From the NCBI GenBank assembly GCA_963805705.1, contig CAWDVH010000002.1, positions 8,752-72,751 of the forward strand: DNA of 64,000 bases, written 5' to 3'. The stretch is from CAWDVH01 sp963805705. GTDB taxonomy: Bacteria; Actinomycetota; Actinomycetes; Streptosporangiales; Streptosporangiaceae. The translations under genes and the position numbers were made by a program. Positions 1 through 8,023 of this stretch are shown here, piece after piece (the first letter of the stretch is position 1; every line of letters begins with the position of its first letter). The notes beneath the pieces were generated by a model. The model was not told the origin of the DNA. It made no database searches and worked only from the letters and a program-made list of their open reading frames with translations.

Positions 1-431
1 TCTTCGGGGCCAACACGTATCGGGCATTCGCGCAGATGCTCGCCTCGAGCCCCGAGGAGTCCGAAGTGCGTGACCCATGGGTTACCCGGATGAGGAACCT
101 GCCGGCCACGGTGGTGTCAACAACGCTGGAAGGGCCGCTCGACTGGCCGGACGCGACCGTCGTGAGCGGTGACGCCGTCGACGTCGTCGCCCGGCTCAAG
201 GAGGAGTCCGAGGTGCCGTTGCGCTCGCACGGCAGCCTGTCGATGAACCGGGCGCTGATGGCCGCCGGCCTGGTCGACCGCGTCCAGGTGACGCTCTTCC
301 CCGTGATCACCGGTCAGACCGGGCTGGACCCGATCTTCCAGGGTGCGGCCGACTTCGACCTGGAGCTGATCGAGAGCCGGACGCTCGACGGTCACACCCA
401 AGAGCTCATCTACCGGCCCACCCTCCATTGA
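1..431 (+). CDS. Dihydrofolate reductase family protein (RibD C-terminal domain), 5' end outside window
   Basis: The reading frame is open from the first bases of the window to a TGA at 429-431, so the N-terminus lies upstream. The visible part starts FGANTYRAFAQML and continues into the conserved C-terminal half of the RibD/DHFR-like fold, with GDAVDVVARLKEE, a glycine-serine segment (SHGSLSMNRALM) and VTLFPVITGQTGLDPIF. Members of this family are NADPH-dependent reductases of pteridine or pyrimidine substrates; the substrate here cannot be told. From codon 61 of the visible part (base 182) onward the gene lies inside the 1,342-bp direct repeat, so its last 82 codons recur at 9577-9826. Confidence 0.85.
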   Translation, partial: FGANTYRAFAQMLASSPEESEVRDPWVTRMRNLPATVVSTTLEGPLDWPDATVVSGDAVDVVARLKEESEVPLRSHGSLSMNRALMAAGLVDRVQVTLFPVITGQTGLDPIFQGAADFDLELIESRTLDGHTQELIYRPTLH

Positions 432-585
432 CCTGTACGGATTCGAAGAGGATCTTCGGCAACCCCAAACCAGCCGTATAACCTGCTGCCTGCCCTTCGT
501 CGGTGGACGGGCCGGCGGCCAGGCGCTGGACGAAGGCCTTGCCGATTCCAGAGGAGGCGCCGGTGACGAGTGCGAGCGTGCTCAT
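406..585 (-). pseudogene. Short-chain dehydrogenase N-terminal stump, copy 1
   Basis: On the minus strand an ATG at 583-585, preceded by a good ribosome site (AAGGGACAG), opens a frame whose first 25 codons are the classic SDR start: MSTLALVTGASSGIGKAFVQ. This includes the NAD(P)-binding TGxxxGxG motif. Sequence similarity then ends abruptly, and a non-SDR tail of about 34 residues runs to a stop at 406-408, overlapping the end of the RibD-like gene. SDR proteins are about 250 residues with a YxxxK active site, which is absent here. I read this as a truncated gene remnant that may still be translated. It is duplicated at 9801-9980. Confidence 0.6.
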
Positions 586-680
586 GAGCGCTGTCCCTTT
601 CGCGTACCGGTCGCCATGGCCGGGCCGCATCGCCGCCGCGGTGACCGGCCGGTCTGCAGTCAGTGAGGAACGGGTCGCCG

Positions 681-1523
681 GTGGCTAGCTCCGCGCGGAT
701 GCCCAATATATTCTGGCTCGGCGGTGGCTGCGGATCTGGCAAGACGACGATCGCGCGAGTCGTCACCCGCCGCCTTGACCTGCGGCTCTACCCGGTCGAC
801 GGGTACACCTACGCACACGCCGAACGCAGTAAGCAGGGTGGCTTCCCGCTGAACCGGGCCATCGCCGAGATGACACAGGGGCAGCGCTGGGCCAGGACCC
901 CGGCCGAGCTGGCCGAGTGGTTCGCCGCAGTTGCCGCCGAACGGCTCGAGATGATCCTCGCCGACCTGCGCGACCTCGGCCCGGGTCCGACGGTCGTGGC
1001 GGAGGGTCCGCAGCTGTTCCCCGACCTGATCGCCCCGCTGATGCAGACCCCCGTGCACGGCCTGTGGCTGCTGCCGACCCCGGAGTTCGCCCAGCACGGA
1101 GTGGCCGGCCGCCGGGCGGGCGGCCTTACCGGTGAAGCGGCACAGCGCCGTCGCGATCGTGACGTGCTGCTCACCGAGATCAACAGGCGGCAGGTGCGGC
1201 GGCACCTTATGCCGTCAGCAGATGTGGACGGGTACCGGTCGCTCGCAGACACCATCGACATGGTGGCGCAGCGGCTGGAGAGCCTGCCTGGCGGGCTGCT
1301 CCGGGCCGCCGACGGCGGACAGCGGCGGCGGATCAGGCAGGCGGAGAACGCCGCCGCCGTGCGGCAACTGCTCGGCTGGCTGGCGGATCTGGGCCCTGGC
1401 CATATGCCTGATGCTCCTCCGTTCCCGTTCAGCTGCGAATGCGAGAGCCTGGGCTGCGAGCAGACTGTGACCATGTCCGTCACCGAGTACCAGCGCCGGT
1501 CAGCGGACGGTCCGGTGACCTGA
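681..1523 (+). CDS. P-loop kinase-like NTPase with cysteine-rich tail, copy 1
   Basis: The 280-residue product has a strong Walker A motif near its start (GGGCGSGKTT, residues 14-23), followed by a kinase-like DGYTYAHAER segment and VVAEGPQLFPDL in the position of a substrate or Walker B region. This suggests a small-molecule or nucleotide kinase of the AAA/shikimate-kinase-like type. The last 30 residues carry CECESLGC, a compact cysteine cluster that may bind metal. I chose GTG 681 because GAGGAACGGG precedes it at good spacing; GTG 663 and ATG 699 are alternatives. The substrate is unknown. An identical copy lies at 10076-10918. Confidence 0.72.
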   Translation: MASSARMPNIFWLGGGCGSGKTTIARVVTRRLDLRLYPVDGYTYAHAERSKQGGFPLNRAIAEMTQGQRWARTPAELAEWFAAVAAERLEMILADLRDLGPGPTVVAEGPQLFPDLIAPLMQTPVHGLWLLPTPEFAQHGVAGRRAGGLTGEAAQRRRDRDVLLTEINRRQVRRHLMPSADVDGYRSLADTIDMVAQRLESLPGGLLRAADGGQRRRIRQAENAAAVRQLLGWLADLGPGHMPDAPPFPFSCECESLGCEQTVTMSVTEYQRRSADGPVT

Positions 1524-1543
1524 TGCCGAGCTACGCGGGCAGA

Positions 1544-1830
1544 TCATTCTCGTAGCGGAGCAAGCCAGGCGTGGCTGTACTCTTCCTGGGGCGCCAGCGC
1601 GATCTCGTATTCCACGGTGCCGGGACTACGACCGACAAGATCGGCGCTCATGTTCCGCAGCAGCCCGGCATCGCGGCGTTGTCGGCCACGACCAGGGCGG
1701 TGAAGCGGCGGATGCCTTCGGCGCGGGCACCGGTCAGACAACTGAGCCAGCAACTCGGTGCCAAGGCCCCGGCTTTGCCGCGGCAGCGGCCAGGGCCCGG
1801 CGATCGTCCACCTGCAGCTTGCGCAGCAAG
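1544..1830 (-). pseudogene. GNAT-family acetyltransferase pseudogene with two compensating frameshifts
   Basis: Read on the minus strand, GLGTELLAQLSDR is the acetyl-CoA-binding region of a GNAT acetyltransferase. It continues in another frame as ARAEGIRRFTALVVADNAAM (the beta-strand and Asn motif), then returns to the first frame as GLLRNMSADLVGR and a typical C-terminus ending at 1544. Two frameshifts of opposite sign, near 1712 and 1668, are therefore needed. The N-terminal half cannot be recognised upstream of about 1830. Either this is a decayed remnant or the region contains two indel sequencing errors. It lies 20 bp past the right end of repeat copy 1. Confidence 0.65.
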
Positions 1831-1913
1831 GACGCCTGCAAGAGCGCGGCCCGATGAGACGCGGGCTGAGATTGATAGGCCTTGCCCTCTGCTGGTCGGC
1901 GGGCAGCGTGCGA

Positions 1914-3437
1914 TCAGCGGCTGCTCGGGGGACAGGGCAGGCCCTTGAACTCCGGGTGGTCACCGGGTGTGGGGTCGGTGAACCGGCAGCCGAAGAACGG
2001 CGACGCGACTGCTGCCGGATCGAGGATGTCGTCGCCAGCCTGCCGCCGGCCCGTGGTGATCCAGGACACGAGGGCGGAGAAGCCGGCCGACAGCTCGTTG
2101 GTCGTGTAACCGCAGTGGGTAACCTCGCGGATAGCCCTGTCCACGAACAACCCGCCCTCGCCGTGCGCCACCATCATCTTTGCGTAACGCTGGTCCATGG
2201 AGAAGGGAACGAACAAGTCCCCGATCCCGTGGATCGACAGCACCGGGATTCCGGGGTCTCCGTTGATGGCCGGAAGTTCGGCTGGCGACAAGGTGTCAGC
2301 CGACGATGTGGCGGTGACAGGGACCCGGAGCACGGCGCGGTTGAGCGCGATCTCCTGGCGGAGCATGCGGAAGGGCTGGTCGCTGAAGGTGTAGAAGGTC
2401 CTTTCGTTGCCAGCCACGCTGCCGTTGGCGAGCCCGAGGGTCCCGCCGTTGAGCCCGGGATACACGCCGAACAAGAACGGGATCGTGGTCAGCGGGGCGA
2501 ACCCGAAGGAGTTCCAGTAGTCGAGGGCGCTCTGGAAGCCGGGCCGGGTGCCGCCGGATAGCTGCTCGACCGTATCCGCCCACAGGGTCCCGGTCTTGGT
2601 CAGGTCGGTGGCGAAGGTCTGCCCGCCGGTCGCCGGGTCTGGCGTGATCCCGAGAGCCGGCAGTTCAGACTGGACAGCGGTCTGGTAGGCGGGTGTGTAG
2701 GCGGTGCCGGCGGCCAGGGTCGTCGGGTAGGCAATCTTGGTCCCCGTCAGTGCGGCAGCGGTGGCGTTGGCGCCCAGGTAGTAGTCGAACAGGTCGTTGC
2801 CCGCCAGCACGCCGCAGGAGGGCATGGCGCCGACGAAGTCGCCCTTGTATGCCTCAATCTCGGCTGTGGTGATCTCGCCGCCCATCGACAGCCCGGTCAT
2901 GATGGCCTGCCTCGGGTGCAGCCCGGTGACGGATGGGAACGCCTTGAGCAGGTCGTGGGTGTCCACGACGCCGTCGCCGGGGTCATAGCCGTTCATGGCG
3001 TAGCTCGACGCCGCCCACGCGTAGCCGTGGTCGACGAAGTACTGGCGCAGCTGAGGTTCGTCGACCCACACCACGTTGCCGTTGCCCCGGAAGCCGTGGG
3101 CGTACATGACCAGCGTGCCGTTCCAGTGGGGCGGGACCTCGACCCGGTAGGCAGCTCCGTCACTGGCGATGCCCGTCCACACCCGGGACTGTCGGCCCCC
3201 GGCGTTGGCAATGGGCCCGAATGGTCCGGTGTATGCCGACCCGTTGAATTCGCACGCCGGGTCCGCTACCTGGACACCGGCGACGACGGCGCTCGGCGTG
3301 GTGACGCAGCTGCCGGGATCGAACGCCGCCGGCGTGACGGCGCTAGCCGGGATGGCCCCGGCGGCCCATCCGATCGACAGCGCGGCGGCGCTGAACAGCG
3401 CGATGACAACGCGGCGTGTGTGATGGCGAACCGGCAT
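1914..3437 (-). CDS. Secreted alpha/beta-hydrolase (serine esterase-like)
   Basis: The protein has 507 residues. It begins with a basic stretch and a hydrophobic core ending in an AxA site (ASA, about residue 33), a Sec signal peptide. The mature part is an alpha/beta hydrolase: an oxyanion region MYAHGFRG (111-118), a nucleophile elbow GLSMGG with Ser184, a candidate acid Asp407 in IHGIGDLFVPF and a candidate His441 in VTHCGYT. Several cysteines suggest disulfides in the secreted form. The likely role is extracellular ester or peptide hydrolysis; the substrate is not apparent. It is divergent from the hydrolase-LuxR gene that follows. Confidence 0.8.
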   Translation of the reverse strand: MPVRHHTRRVVIALFSAAALSIGWAAGAIPASAVTPAAFDPGSCVTTPSAVVAGVQVADPACEFNGSAYTGPFGPIANAGGRQSRVWTGIASDGAAYRVEVPPHWNGTLVMYAHGFRGNGNVVWVDEPQLRQYFVDHGYAWAASSYAMNGYDPGDGVVDTHDLLKAFPSVTGLHPRQAIMTGLSMGGEITTAEIEAYKGDFVGAMPSCGVLAGNDLFDYYLGANATAAALTGTKIAYPTTLAAGTAYTPAYQTAVQSELPALGITPDPATGGQTFATDLTKTGTLWADTVEQLSGGTRPGFQSALDYWNSFGFAPLTTIPFLFGVYPGLNGGTLGLANGSVAGNERTFYTFSDQPFRMLRQEIALNRAVLRVPVTATSSADTLSPAELPAINGDPGIPVLSIHGIGDLFVPFSMDQRYAKMMVAHGEGGLFVDRAIREVTHCGYTTNELSAGFSALVSWITTGRRQAGDDILDPAAVASPFFGCRFTDPTPGDHPEFKGLPCPPSSR

Positions 3438-3669
3438 CGTGACCCTCCAGCCCGAGCGACTTGGACGAGTTTACCGGGAATGCGCTCAGCTGTGTCGGGG
3501 ATCACATAGCAGCTTCGCAGACCGAACTCACCGAAGGGCTGACCATGCTCAAGCTCAACCGTGGCCAGGCAGCCCCGCCGCCGGGACGCTGGAGGCCTGG
3601 GTGGCGCGGACAGCGATCGGCTGGACCCGCTTTCTTTACTGGACCATAAGAGACTGTCAGGCTTGGCGG

Positions 3670-4755
3670 ATGATGCCGACCGTCAGGTACTGCAGTACGC
3701 CTGCGGGTCGCGTCGCCTATTCGACGGTTGGCTCTGGTCCGCCGCTGTTGTGTGAAACGGGCTGGGTTTCGCATCTCCGTGGCCAGCTGGAGTTGTTTGC
3801 CTTCGGCAGCTTCATCGAGCGCCTGGCGGAGCGGTTCACCGTGATCCGTTACGACAAGCCCGGGTGCGGCCTGTCGGATAGAGACTCGGTGGACCTGTCG
3901 TTCGACGGGCAGGTGGCGACGGCGCTGGCGGTAGCTGACGCAGTGCGCGCTGACCGCTTCTGCTTGTTCGGGGCGTCGCAGGGGGGCCAGATCGCGGCGG
4001 CTGTGGCGGCGAGGTCCCCTGATCGTGTCGAGGCGCTGGTGCTGTACGGAACGTGTGCCAGCGGCGCGGATCTGGCACCTCCGGAGGTCAGGGACTCGAT
4101 CGTGTCCCTGATGCGGGCGAATTGGGGCCTTGGGCTGAAGATGATGGCCGGCATCTTCATCCCGGACCCGAGTCCGGACGACATCGATGCGATGGCGCGG
4201 TTTCAGCGGGAGAGCGCCTCGGCCGCTGTGGGGAGCCGGCTTCTCGAGGTTTATTACGAGACTGACATCAGGGAATTGCTCCCCTCGATCCGCGCGCGGA
4301 CGGCGATCCTGCACCGTGAGGGTGACCGGGCCACAGGATTCAAGCTCGGGCAAGAGGTAGCCTCGCTGGTTCCTGGCGCGGCTCTGTTCACGCTGCCGGG
4401 TTCCAGCCATCTCTTTTATCACGGGGACTGGGCCGGGGTGCTGGGCACCATGCTCGGCTTCCTCGGCGAGCCTGCGGGCTCGCGAGTGCCGCTCACTGAC
4501 CGTGAGCTTGGGGTAGCCGGGCTCGTCGCCGAGGGGCTGACAAACCATTCCATTGCCATGCGGTTGTCGATCGCGCCGCGGACGGCGGAGGCGCACCTCG
4601 AGAACATCCGGCGCAAGCTGGCTGTGCATTCGCGTGCGCAGATCGCGGCGTGGGTGACCGAGCACCGGCTCCGCGCTGAGCACCTAGGTAGTTCGGCCGA
4701 TGCGCGCCCTGGCCAGGACCCTTCTGCTGGCGATAGACCCGCAGATGGCCGGTAG
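3670..4755 (+). CDS. Alpha/beta hydrolase fused to a LuxR-type DNA-binding domain
   Basis: The product has about 361 residues from ATG 3670 (ATG 3673 is equally possible). Residues 1-265 form an alpha/beta hydrolase: RYDKPGCGLSDRD, the nucleophile elbow GASQGG with Ser103, and GSSHLFYH with His247. Residues 270-335 are a LuxR/GerE helix-turn-helix, LTDRELGVAGLVAEGLTNHS followed by a typical second and recognition helix. The catalytic residues look intact, so the hydrolase may bind or cleave a small ligand and gate DNA binding. The frame remains open upstream to 3439, but similarity begins at residue 3, so the shorter start is preferred. Confidence 0.8.
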   Translation: MMPTVRYCSTPAGRVAYSTVGSGPPLLCETGWVSHLRGQLELFAFGSFIERLAERFTVIRYDKPGCGLSDRDSVDLSFDGQVATALAVADAVRADRFCLFGASQGGQIAAAVAARSPDRVEALVLYGTCASGADLAPPEVRDSIVSLMRANWGLGLKMMAGIFIPDPSPDDIDAMARFQRESASAAVGSRLLEVYYETDIRELLPSIRARTAILHREGDRATGFKLGQEVASLVPGAALFTLPGSSHLFYHGDWAGVLGTMLGFLGEPAGSRVPLTDRELGVAGLVAEGLTNHSIAMRLSIAPRTAEAHLENIRRKLAVHSRAQIAAWVTEHRLRAEHLGSSADARPGQDPSAGDRPADGR

Positions 4756-4799
4756 TTCACCCGATGGTGGCGCGGAGCTGCCCGGTCTAGCGTCGAGAT

Positions 4800-5746
4800 A
4801 TGCCTGACACCACGAAGTCTGCCTGCTCCGCCGCCACCAGGGTTGGCATGTTCCCGCCACCTGGCCTGCTCGGCCGGGGCCCAGAGACGGCCAGCCAATT
4901 CCTGGCCCAGGCCGCGGACGCGGGCATCGACTATGTCTGCTGCGGCGACCACGTGAGCTTCTTCGGCGTCGGCTCCGACGGCCTCGTGCAAGCCACGGCG
5001 CTGGCGATGCTCCATCCGACGCTGCCCGTCCACATTGGCGTTTACCTGCTGCCGCTGCGCCATCCTGTGCTGGTGGCCCGGCAGCTCGCTGACTTCGCCC
5101 AGCTCGCTCCGGGACGGCTCGTCTTCGGAGTCGGCGTAGGTGGCGAGGATCGCCACGAGGTCTCGATGTGCGGAGTGGACCCAGCGACTCGCGGCGAGCG
5201 GATGAATGAGTGCCTCGCCGTCCTCCGGCAGCTCCTGGCCGGTACGGCGGTCAGCTTCCACGGCGCGTTCTTCGACCTGGACGACGCGGTCATCACGCCC
5301 GCGTCGGCCGCCCCGATTCCGATCATCATCGGCGGCCGATCAGACGTGGCGATCCGGCGGGCCGGCCGCTGGGCGATGGCTGGCTCGGTATCTGGAACTC
5401 TCCGGCGCGCTTCGCCGCCGCCATCCAGCTGGCAGCAGATGAGGCGGCCCGCAGCGGCCGAGACGACCCGCCGACCCGTCACGCGATGCAGGTATGGTGC
5501 GGGCTCGCGGACTCCAGGGAGACTGCTCTGGCCTGCATCGCGCCCGCGATGCAGGCCTACTACCAGCTCCCCTTCGAGCGCTTCGAGCGCTACTGCCCGT
5601 ACGGCACCCCCGATGACGTCGCCGAGTTCCTCACGCCCTACGCCGACGCTGGCTGCACAGAATTCAACCTCATCCCGCAGTCACCCGACCATGAGCAGGC
5701 CATCGCAGGCGTGGCAGCGGTGAAGAAGCTACTGGCGCGGACATGA
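4800..5746 (+). pseudogene. Luciferase-like (LLM, F420-type) monooxygenase, interrupted by one frameshift
   Basis: The first part, from ATG 4800, is a bacterial-luciferase-fold protein: GIDYVCCGDHVSFF, a YLLPLRHPVLVARQLA strand-helix, LVFGVGVGGEDRHE and PIPIIIGGRSDVAIRRAGR. After about base 5370 the frame must shift: the continuation GDGWLGIWNSPARFAAAIQL through the C-terminus ending at 5746 is in another frame. Restoring one base near 5370 gives a full-length protein of about 315 residues. Such enzymes usually use F420 or FMN. The stop overlaps the next start (ATGA at 5743-5746). Whether this is a true inactivation or a sequencing error cannot be decided here. Confidence 0.8.
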
Positions 5747-6468
5747 CCGGCTCCCTGGTCATCGCGCCGCGGTTCTGCGGCCCCCCCGACAGCGGCAACG
5801 GCGGCTACGTGTGCGGGCTCATCGCCGGCTACCTCGACGGACCTGCTGAAGTTACGCTACGCAGGCCGCCGCCGCTGGAAACGCCCCTGGTTGTCGAGCG
5901 CGACGACCACGGGTCAGTGCGGGTCCTCGACGGACGAACCCTGATAGCCGAGGCCACCAGGTCGCCAGGCGTCCCGGTGCCACAACTCCCCGACCCTGTC
6001 ACGGTCCAGCAGGCCAGCTCCGCAGGCGCACGTTCTCAGCTGCGGATACAACCGGAACTGCATCCCTTTCCCACCTGCTTTGTGTGCGGGCCAGGCCGCC
6101 GGCCAGGTGACGGACTGCGCATCCTGGTCGGACCGGTAGCAGGCCGCCAGCTGTCAGCGGATGTCTGGTATCCCGGCGCGGAGCTCACGGGCGCAAATAG
6201 CCACGTCCGGGCTGAGTTCATGTGGGCGGCGCTCGACTGCGCCGGAGGCATCGGAGCAATCGGGGACGCCGTCCCCGGTCGCGCGCCATTCGTGCTCGGT
6301 CGCCTGTCGGCTCGCCAGATCGGCGAGGTCAACGCGGGCGAGCCACATGTCGTGCTCGGCTGGCGCCTAGCAGCGGAGGGCCGCAAAATGCTAGCTGGCT
6401 CCGCACTGTTCACGGCATCCGGACGGCCAGTCGCGGTGGCGCAGGCCACCTGGATCCGTCTCAGATGA
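5743..6468 (+). CDS. Hotdog-fold (thioesterase-like) protein
   Basis: This 241-residue protein overlaps the upstream monooxygenase by ATGA. It begins with a hotdog-like strand-helix, APRFCGPPDSGNGGYVCGLI, in which the central helix glycine motif is conserved. A second half contains FPTCFVCGPGRRPGDGLRI, a cysteine pair typical of an actinobacterial hotdog subgroup. Related proteins are annotated as acyl-CoA thioesterase-like or left uncharacterised. Its place between a monooxygenase and a RidA protein suggests a small catabolic or detoxifying pathway. The substrate is not predictable. Confidence 0.6.
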   Translation: MTGSLVIAPRFCGPPDSGNGGYVCGLIAGYLDGPAEVTLRRPPPLETPLVVERDDHGSVRVLDGRTLIAEATRSPGVPVPQLPDPVTVQQASSAGARSQLRIQPELHPFPTCFVCGPGRRPGDGLRILVGPVAGRQLSADVWYPGAELTGANSHVRAEFMWAALDCAGGIGAIGDAVPGRAPFVLGRLSARQIGEVNAGEPHVVLGWRLAAEGRKMLAGSALFTASGRPVAVAQATWIRLR

Positions 6469-6517
6469 CGCCACACCGCCACGCAGATCACGCGGCACAA
6501 CTACGAGAGGTGAGACC

Positions 6518-6928
6518 ATGACCCGAAAGGCCGTAGTCAGCGAGCTGCTCCCGGCAGCGCTTGGCCCGTACAGCCATGCGATCGTTGCGGGCGGCTTGGT
6601 GTTCTGCTCCGGAACAGCGGGAGTCGACCCTGCTACGGGTACTGTCCGTGACGGCATCGAGGCCCAGACCGAACAGGCGCTCCGAAACCTTGAGGTCATC
6701 CTCCAGGCGGCTGGGGCGTCGACGGCCGATCTGGTCAAGACAACGATCTTCTACACCAACATTGATGATTTCCCCAAGATCAATCAGGTCTACGCCCGGC
6801 ACATGCCAGACCCGCCGCCGGCGCGCTCGGCACCCGCGAACGTCGAACTGCCCCGCGGGCTGCTCATCTCGATCGACGGCATCGCCGTAATCCCGGCCGA
6901 GGGTCACGCAAAGCCAGTCTCACCATGA
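6518..6928 (+). CDS. RidA family enamine/imine deaminase
   Basis: The 136-residue product matches the RidA/YjgF fold from end to end: LGPYSHAIVAGGLVFCSGTA, QTEQALRNLEVILQAAGAS, VKTTIFYTNIDDFPKINQVY and PARSAPANVELPRG. The last motif contains the conserved arginine that contacts the substrate carboxylate. RidA proteins hydrolyse reactive enamine/imine intermediates released by PLP or amine-oxidising enzymes; some paralogues act within catabolic pathways instead. GAGAGG-like purines precede the ATG at 6518. The gene is 49 bp after the hotdog gene, probably in the same operon. The stop overlaps a short downstream frame. Confidence 0.88.
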   Translation: MTRKAVVSELLPAALGPYSHAIVAGGLVFCSGTAGVDPATGTVRDGIEAQTEQALRNLEVILQAAGASTADLVKTTIFYTNIDDFPKINQVYARHMPDPPPARSAPANVELPRGLLISIDGIAVIPAEGHAKPVSP

Positions 6929-7140
6929 TGGTCAAACCGCCGGGTCCCCGGCGTGACCACCAACCTGAGCTGGTCGAGCGGGCTGGCCAGAGCGCCTACG
7001 TGCACGGGCCCGGTTCGTCCACCGAGGTGACCAGGCTGACCGACCCGGCGGCGTTGCTCCAGGCCGGCTCGCTGATCGCGCCGTTGCTGGAGGCGGCAGT
7101 GACGGAGACAAAGCGATGCCAGCTGATCTCGGCGCCCTGA
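6925..7140 (+). CDS. Short unrecognised ORF between RidA and TIGR03084 genes
   Basis: A 71-codon frame starts at an ATG overlapping the RidA stop codon (ATGATGG at 6925) and ends inside the first codons of the next gene. The product contains AYVHGPGSSTEVTRLTDPAA and a short hydrophobic helix, SLIAPLLEAAV. I recognise no family. The overlap geometry at both ends is compatible with translational coupling, but it may be an eroded linker. Low confidence that it is a real gene. Confidence 0.25.
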   Translation: MMVKPPGPRRDHQPELVERAGQSAYVHGPGSSTEVTRLTDPAALLQAGSLIAPLLEAAVTETKRCQLISAP

Positions 7141-7958
7141 TCACCGACGTTTCCGCGGAAACGTCGGTACTGTGCGCGATCCTCGACCCGCTCGGCCAGG
7201 CGAAGTTCGCGCGGCCGACGCCGGCGGTCGGCTGGAGCATCGCCGACCATGTCAGCCACCTGGCCTACTTCGACGAGCTCGCGGTCACCTCGGCGACTGA
7301 CGCCGATGCGTTCGCCGCCTTGCTGGCCAGGGCCAACGCCGACGGCGGGGTGAACCCCGATACTGTCGCGGCCCAGTTCCGGCAGCTGTCCGGAATGCAG
7401 CTGCGCGAATGGTTCACCCGCGGCCGCGGCGAACTGCTCACGGTATTCGCCGGCCTTGATCCGTCCGCGCGGGTGCCGTGGTTCGGGCCGCCGATGAGCG
7501 TGGCCTCCTCGCTCACCGCGCGGCTGATGGAGACCTGGGCGCACGGTCAGGACATCGCCGATACGGTCGGTGCGCAGCGGGAGCCGACGCACCGGCTCCG
7601 CCATGTCGCGCACATCGGGGTCGGCGCGCGGGCCTTCAGCTACCTGGCTCACGGACTGCAGCCGCCGGCCGAGCCGGTCCGAGTCGAGCTGCGCGCGCCA
7701 TCGGGAGAGCTGTGGACCTGGGGCCCGGCGGAGGCGGCCAACCGGGTGGCCGGGCCGGCGCTGGGCTTCTGCCTGCTGGTCACGCAGCGCCGGCACCGCG
7801 ACGACACCGCCGTCACCGCTACCGGTGCCACCGCGGACCAGTGGCTGAGCATCGCCCAGTCGTTCGCCGGACCGCCAGGCCGTGGCCGCAGACCGGGCCA
7901 GTTCGCGGGGCTTCGCGCCGACGATCACGCCGCGCAGCCAGGCGGCACTCATGGCTGA
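7116..7958 (+). CDS. TIGR03084-family metal-binding (DinB/maleylpyruvate isomerase-like) protein
   Basis: The 280-residue protein has the four-helix DinB-like N-terminal domain. GWSIADHVSHLAYFDELA supplies the first histidines, and METWAHGQDIADTVG supplies the further Glu/His ligands at about residues 140-150. A C-terminal half with RVELRAPSGELWTWGP resembles the SCP2-like part of mycothiol-dependent maleylpyruvate isomerases. TIGR03084 proteins are typical of actinobacteria and often sit beside catabolic genes, as here. A perfect 26-bp palindrome lies within codons 10-18 and may affect expression. The final 25 codons are low-complexity and may be read through from a lost stop. Confidence 0.8.
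   Translation: MPADLGALITDVSAETSVLCAILDPLGQAKFARPTPAVGWSIADHVSHLAYFDELAVTSATDADAFAALLARANADGGVNPDTVAAQFRQLSGMQLREWFTRGRGELLTVFAGLDPSARVPWFGPPMSVASSLTARLMETWAHGQDIADTVGAQREPTHRLRHVAHIGVGARAFSYLAHGLQPPAEPVRVELRAPSGELWTWGPAEAANRVAGPALGFCLLVTQRRHRDDTAVTATGATADQWLSIAQSFAGPPGRGRRPGQFAGLRADDHAAQPGGTHG
7143..7168. promoter_or_regulatory. 26-bp perfect palindrome near the 5' end of the TIGR03084 gene
   Basis: Two perfect 13-base arms, ACCGACGTTTCCG and CGGAAACGTCGGT, abut without a spacer. They sit 27 bases into the gene. A run this long and exact is unlikely by chance even at high GC, and the centre is AT-richer than its surroundings. It could be an operator for a dimeric repressor or an mRNA hairpin that masks early codons. 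No candidate regulator is obvious beyond the nearby hydrolase-LuxR protein. Confidence 0.45.
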
Positions 7959-8023
7959 GTCGCTGCGCCGCGGTCCGGAGATGGACGACAGCAGCGGCCT
8001 CATCGGCCCCGGAAGGAAGCCCG

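Larger units (their letters stand above)
182..1523. repeat. 1,342-bp direct repeat, copy 1
   Basis: Bases 182-1523 match 9577-10918 at a constant offset of 9,395. The translated products in both copies are identical, and the nucleotides I compared directly also match. Identity stops at 182 on the left (preceding bases differ) and just after the kinase stop codon on the right (T at 1524, C at 10919). The repeat contains the 3' end of a RibD-like gene, an antisense SDR stump and a complete P-loop kinase-like gene. No terminal inverted repeats or transposase are present, so it is not a simple insertion sequence. Confidence 0.96.
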
